Shown one piece after another: positions 62,393 to 64,000 of a DNA stretch of 64,000 nt (position 1 is the first letter of the stretch; the number at the start of each line of letters is the position of its first letter). The DNA comes from Flavobacteriales bacterium. Its GTDB lineage: Bacteria; Bacteroidota; Bacteroidia; Flavobacteriales; Flavobacteriaceae. The stretch spans positions 47,473-111,472 of the forward strand of contig WTIO01000065.1 in the NCBI GenBank assembly GCA_011526365.1, read 5' to 3'. Both the position numbers and the translations under genes were made by a program. The notes under the pieces were generated by a model that saw nothing but the letters and a program-made list of their open reading frames with translations, had not been told where the DNA came from and made no database searches.

Positions 62393-62908
62393 CTACCGCT
62401 CTGAAAGGGTTTTAAGCACCCCCGATAGTGTATTTCCGCTGGATTGAAGCGCAGAAACCACATTCTTGGCTGGGGATTGCAATAGGGTGATAATATCTCC
62501 AATGAGTTCCTCACGCGATTTGATCGCGACAAGAGCGTCAATCTGATCGTCTCCAATGTAAATGGCTTCCTCAATATAGGCGCCTTTTAAAATGGGTTTA
62601 TCAGATTTTTTTCTGAAATCTTTAATCACCTTGGCAGGAGTATTTCCTGCTTCAGCTATCATCAACGAGGTGTTGCCTTTCAGGATGTCCTGAAGTTCAC
62701 CAAAATCCTTGCCTGAAGCCTCCATGGCTTTAGACAAAAGGGTGTTTTTGACTACTGATAATTTAATATTAGCTTTAAAACATGCGCGACGAAGTGCCGT
62801 TGTTTGTTGGGCATTCAATCCCTCAATATCGGTGAGATAGAGGTTTTTGACTCCAGCTAAAACATCGGTCAAATCTTCAATTACTTGCGCTTTTTCTTCT
62901 CTAGTCAT
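62393..62908 (-). CDS. rplJ: 50S ribosomal protein uL10
   Basis: 171 residues; MTREEKAQVIEDLTDVLAG, then the RRACFKANIKLSVVKNTLL core, and a C-terminal helix that binds L7/L12 dimers. It forms the stalk base and, in E. coli, represses the rplJL mRNA when in excess. It lies between rplA and rplL. Confidence 0.97.
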   Translation of the reverse strand: MTREEKAQVIEDLTDVLAGVKNLYLTDIEGLNAQQTTALRRACFKANIKLSVVKNTLLSKAMEASGKDFGELQDILKGNTSLMIAEAGNTPAKVIKDFRKKSDKPILKGAYIEEAIYIGDDQIDALVAIKSREELIGDIITLLQSPAKNVVSALQSSGNTLSGVLKTLSER

Positions 62909-62925
62909 TGCGTTTCGTTTTTGGG

Positions 62926-63615
62926 TTACCCGATTTTAGTGTCTACAGCGATGCTTGGGCTCATAGTGCTTGACATGTAGATACTTTTAATGTAAGTACC
63001 TTTGGCTGTAGAGGGTTTGAGTTTGACAATTGTTTTTAGGAGTTCGTCGGCGTTTTCCATGATTTTTTCAGCAGAAAAGGAGGCCTTACCAATAGCGGCA
63101 TGAACGATACCTGTTTTGTCTACTTTAAAATCAATCTTACCTCCTTTAACGTCACTTACGGCTTTTTTGATGTCCATGGTTACGGTTCCGGTTTTAGGAT
63201 TGGGCATTAAGCCACGAGGACCTAATACTTTCCCTAAGGGACCGAGTTTTCCCATAACGCTAGGCATAGTAACGATAACGTCAACATCTGTCCAACCGTC
63301 TTTGATTTTTTGAAGGTATTCGTCTAACCCAATAAAATCGGCTCCAGCTTCTTTAGCTTCGGCTTCTTTATCTGGTGTTACAAGGGCGAGCACACGAAGG
63401 GTTTTCCCTGTACCGTGTGGAAGCGTCACCACACCGCGCACCATTTGGTTAGCTTTCTTAGGATCCACACCTAAACGAATGGCCAAATCTACTGAGGCGT
63501 CAAATTTAGTTGTGGTAATTTCCTTTACAAGGCTAGAGGCGTCCTGTAAAGAATATGTTTTATTGGAATCTACTTTAGCTCTAGATTCCTTTTGTTTTTT
63601 AGTGAGTCGTGCCAT
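62926..63615 (-). CDS. rplA: 50S ribosomal protein uL1
   Basis: 229 residues with the normal L1 pattern: [15 protein letters not shown], then [34 protein letters not shown] and [21 protein letters not shown] near the end. It forms the L1 stalk at the E site and regulates the rplKA mRNA in E. coli. Follows rplK by 11 bases. Confidence 0.98.
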   Translation of the reverse strand: MARLTKKQKESRAKVDSNKTYSLQDASSLVKEITTTKFDASVDLAIRLGVDPKKANQMVRGVVTLPHGTGKTLRVLALVTPDKEAEAKEAGADFIGLDEYLQKIKDGWTDVDVIVTMPSVMGKLGPLGKVLGPRGLMPNPKTGTVTMDIKKAVSDVKGGKIDFKVDKTGIVHAAIGKASFSAEKIMENADELLKTIVKLKPSTAKGTYIKSIYMSSTMSPSIAVDTKIG

Positions 63616-63626
63616 AGCGGTTCGGT

Positions 63627-64000
63627 TTAAAAGGGTGCTTGCCCCGAAATTTTAAAGCCCATGGAACGCGCTGTACCAGCTACCATTTTCATGGCAGACT
63701 CTATGGTAAATGCATTCAAGTCGGGCATTTTGTCTTCAGCAATGGTGCGTACCTGATCCCAGGTCACCGTTGCTACTTTGTTTCGGTTTGGTTCTCCAGA
63801 GCCCTTTTTAGCTTTGGCTGCTTCCATCAATTGAACGGCCGCTGGTGGTGTCTTAATTATAAAGTCAAAGGACTTGTCCTTATACACAGAAATAACAACA
63901 GGAAGCACCTTTCCAGGCTTGTCTTGCGTACGCGCATTAAACTGCTTGCAAAACTCCATGATGTTAACTCCTGCGGCACCCAGCGCGGGTCCAACCGGTG
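63627..64000 (-). CDS. rplK: 50S ribosomal protein uL11, N-terminus cut by the window edge
   Basis: The track starts at an internal Met (63959); the reverse strand to the window edge adds [13 protein letters not shown], the standard L11 N-terminal stretch, so the gene continues beyond 64000. The visible part has [29 protein letters not shown] and [13 protein letters not shown]. First ribosomal gene of the visible operon; nusG and secE are expected outside the window. Confidence 0.97.
   Translation of the reverse strand, partial: PVGPALGAAGVNIMEFCKQFNARTQDKPGKVLPVVISVYKDKSFDFIIKTPPAAVQLMEAAKAKKGSGEPNRNKVATVTWDQVRTIAEDKMPDLNAFTIESAMKMVAGTARSMGFKISGQAPF

Noticed and set aside
1-64000. tRNA, rRNA, CRISPR, prophage, integrase or toxin-antitoxin content
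   Set aside because: Gaps between genes are nearly all under 170 bases and show no cloverleaf, spaced repeats, integrase or toxin-antitoxin-like gene pairs; the content is housekeeping throughout.

Overview
The window looks like chromosomal DNA of a member of the Flavobacteriaceae (phylum Bacteroidota). Four things point there: many promoters carry the Bacteroidota -7 element TAnnTTTG and almost no gene has a usable Shine-Dalgarno sequence; rpoC is followed by a DUF3467 gene; rpmB-rpmG-DUF4295-ftsY are adjacent; and several families typical of the group are present (DUF5606, DUF4369, DUF5916, BshC, LysM plus periplasmic-binding fusion). The DNA is gene-dense and almost entirely housekeeping. 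I see no rRNA, tRNA, CRISPR array, prophage or intact insertion sequence.

Layout. 1-1.1 kb (minus): ruvX-def-DUF5606. 1.2-5.5 kb (plus): dapD, tsaC, cca, ctaA and a pRiA4b ORF-3-like gene. 5.5-6.6 kb (minus): an uncharacterised 352-residue protein that I read as a divergent kinase-like protein. 6.6-10.5 kb (plus): a two-gene ABC exporter, then uvrB. 10.5-12.2 kb (minus): hsp20 and sucC. 12.4-13.6 kb (plus): lysA, followed by the only gene-free stretch over 300 bases, which holds a decayed secreted-protein start. 14-23.7 kb (minus): mnmA, yidC, pyrG, a LysM protein, guaA, bshC. 23.8-26.3 kb (plus): an M14 metallopeptidase. 26.3-36.6 kb (minus): rimO-amidase-hydrolase-ftsY, rpmB-rpmG-DUF4295, cinA-FAH-exonuclease-E2, recR. 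36.6-38.1 kb (plus): a sodium symporter. 38.1-41.5 kb (minus): CoA-binding protein and fabH, then a TetR-fold protein with an ABC1 kinase. 41.6-45.6 kb (plus): htpG, an indoleamine-dioxygenase-family protein, an AlkB-like dioxygenase. 45.6-53.3 kb: S1/P1 nuclease (minus), DUF5916 barrel and DUF4369 lipoprotein (plus), a small protein, peroxiredoxin, queD and idi (minus), prfC and a CPBP protease (plus). 53.4-64 kb (minus): the rplK-rplA-rplJ-rplL-rpoB-rpoC-DUF3467 operon, with rplK cut by the window edge.

Themes. Many genes serve translation and its quality control (def, tsaC, cca, mnmA, rimO, ribosomal proteins, prfC), envelope biogenesis (yidC, ftsY, LysM protein, dapD/lysA) and nucleotide supply (pyrG, guaA). 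No obvious new multi-gene system stands out. The observations I rate most worth checking are: the kinase-like orphan at 5533-6591; a set of promoters so close to the start codon that the mRNAs should be leaderless (guaA, yidC, mnmA, ruvX, uvrB); an apparent AUC start codon at the left edge; the IDO-family/AlkB pair; the TetR-fold/ABC1 pair, which resembles COQ9/COQ8; and a 13-bp hairpin between rplL and rpoB. All functional calls come from reading the sequence; no database search was run.
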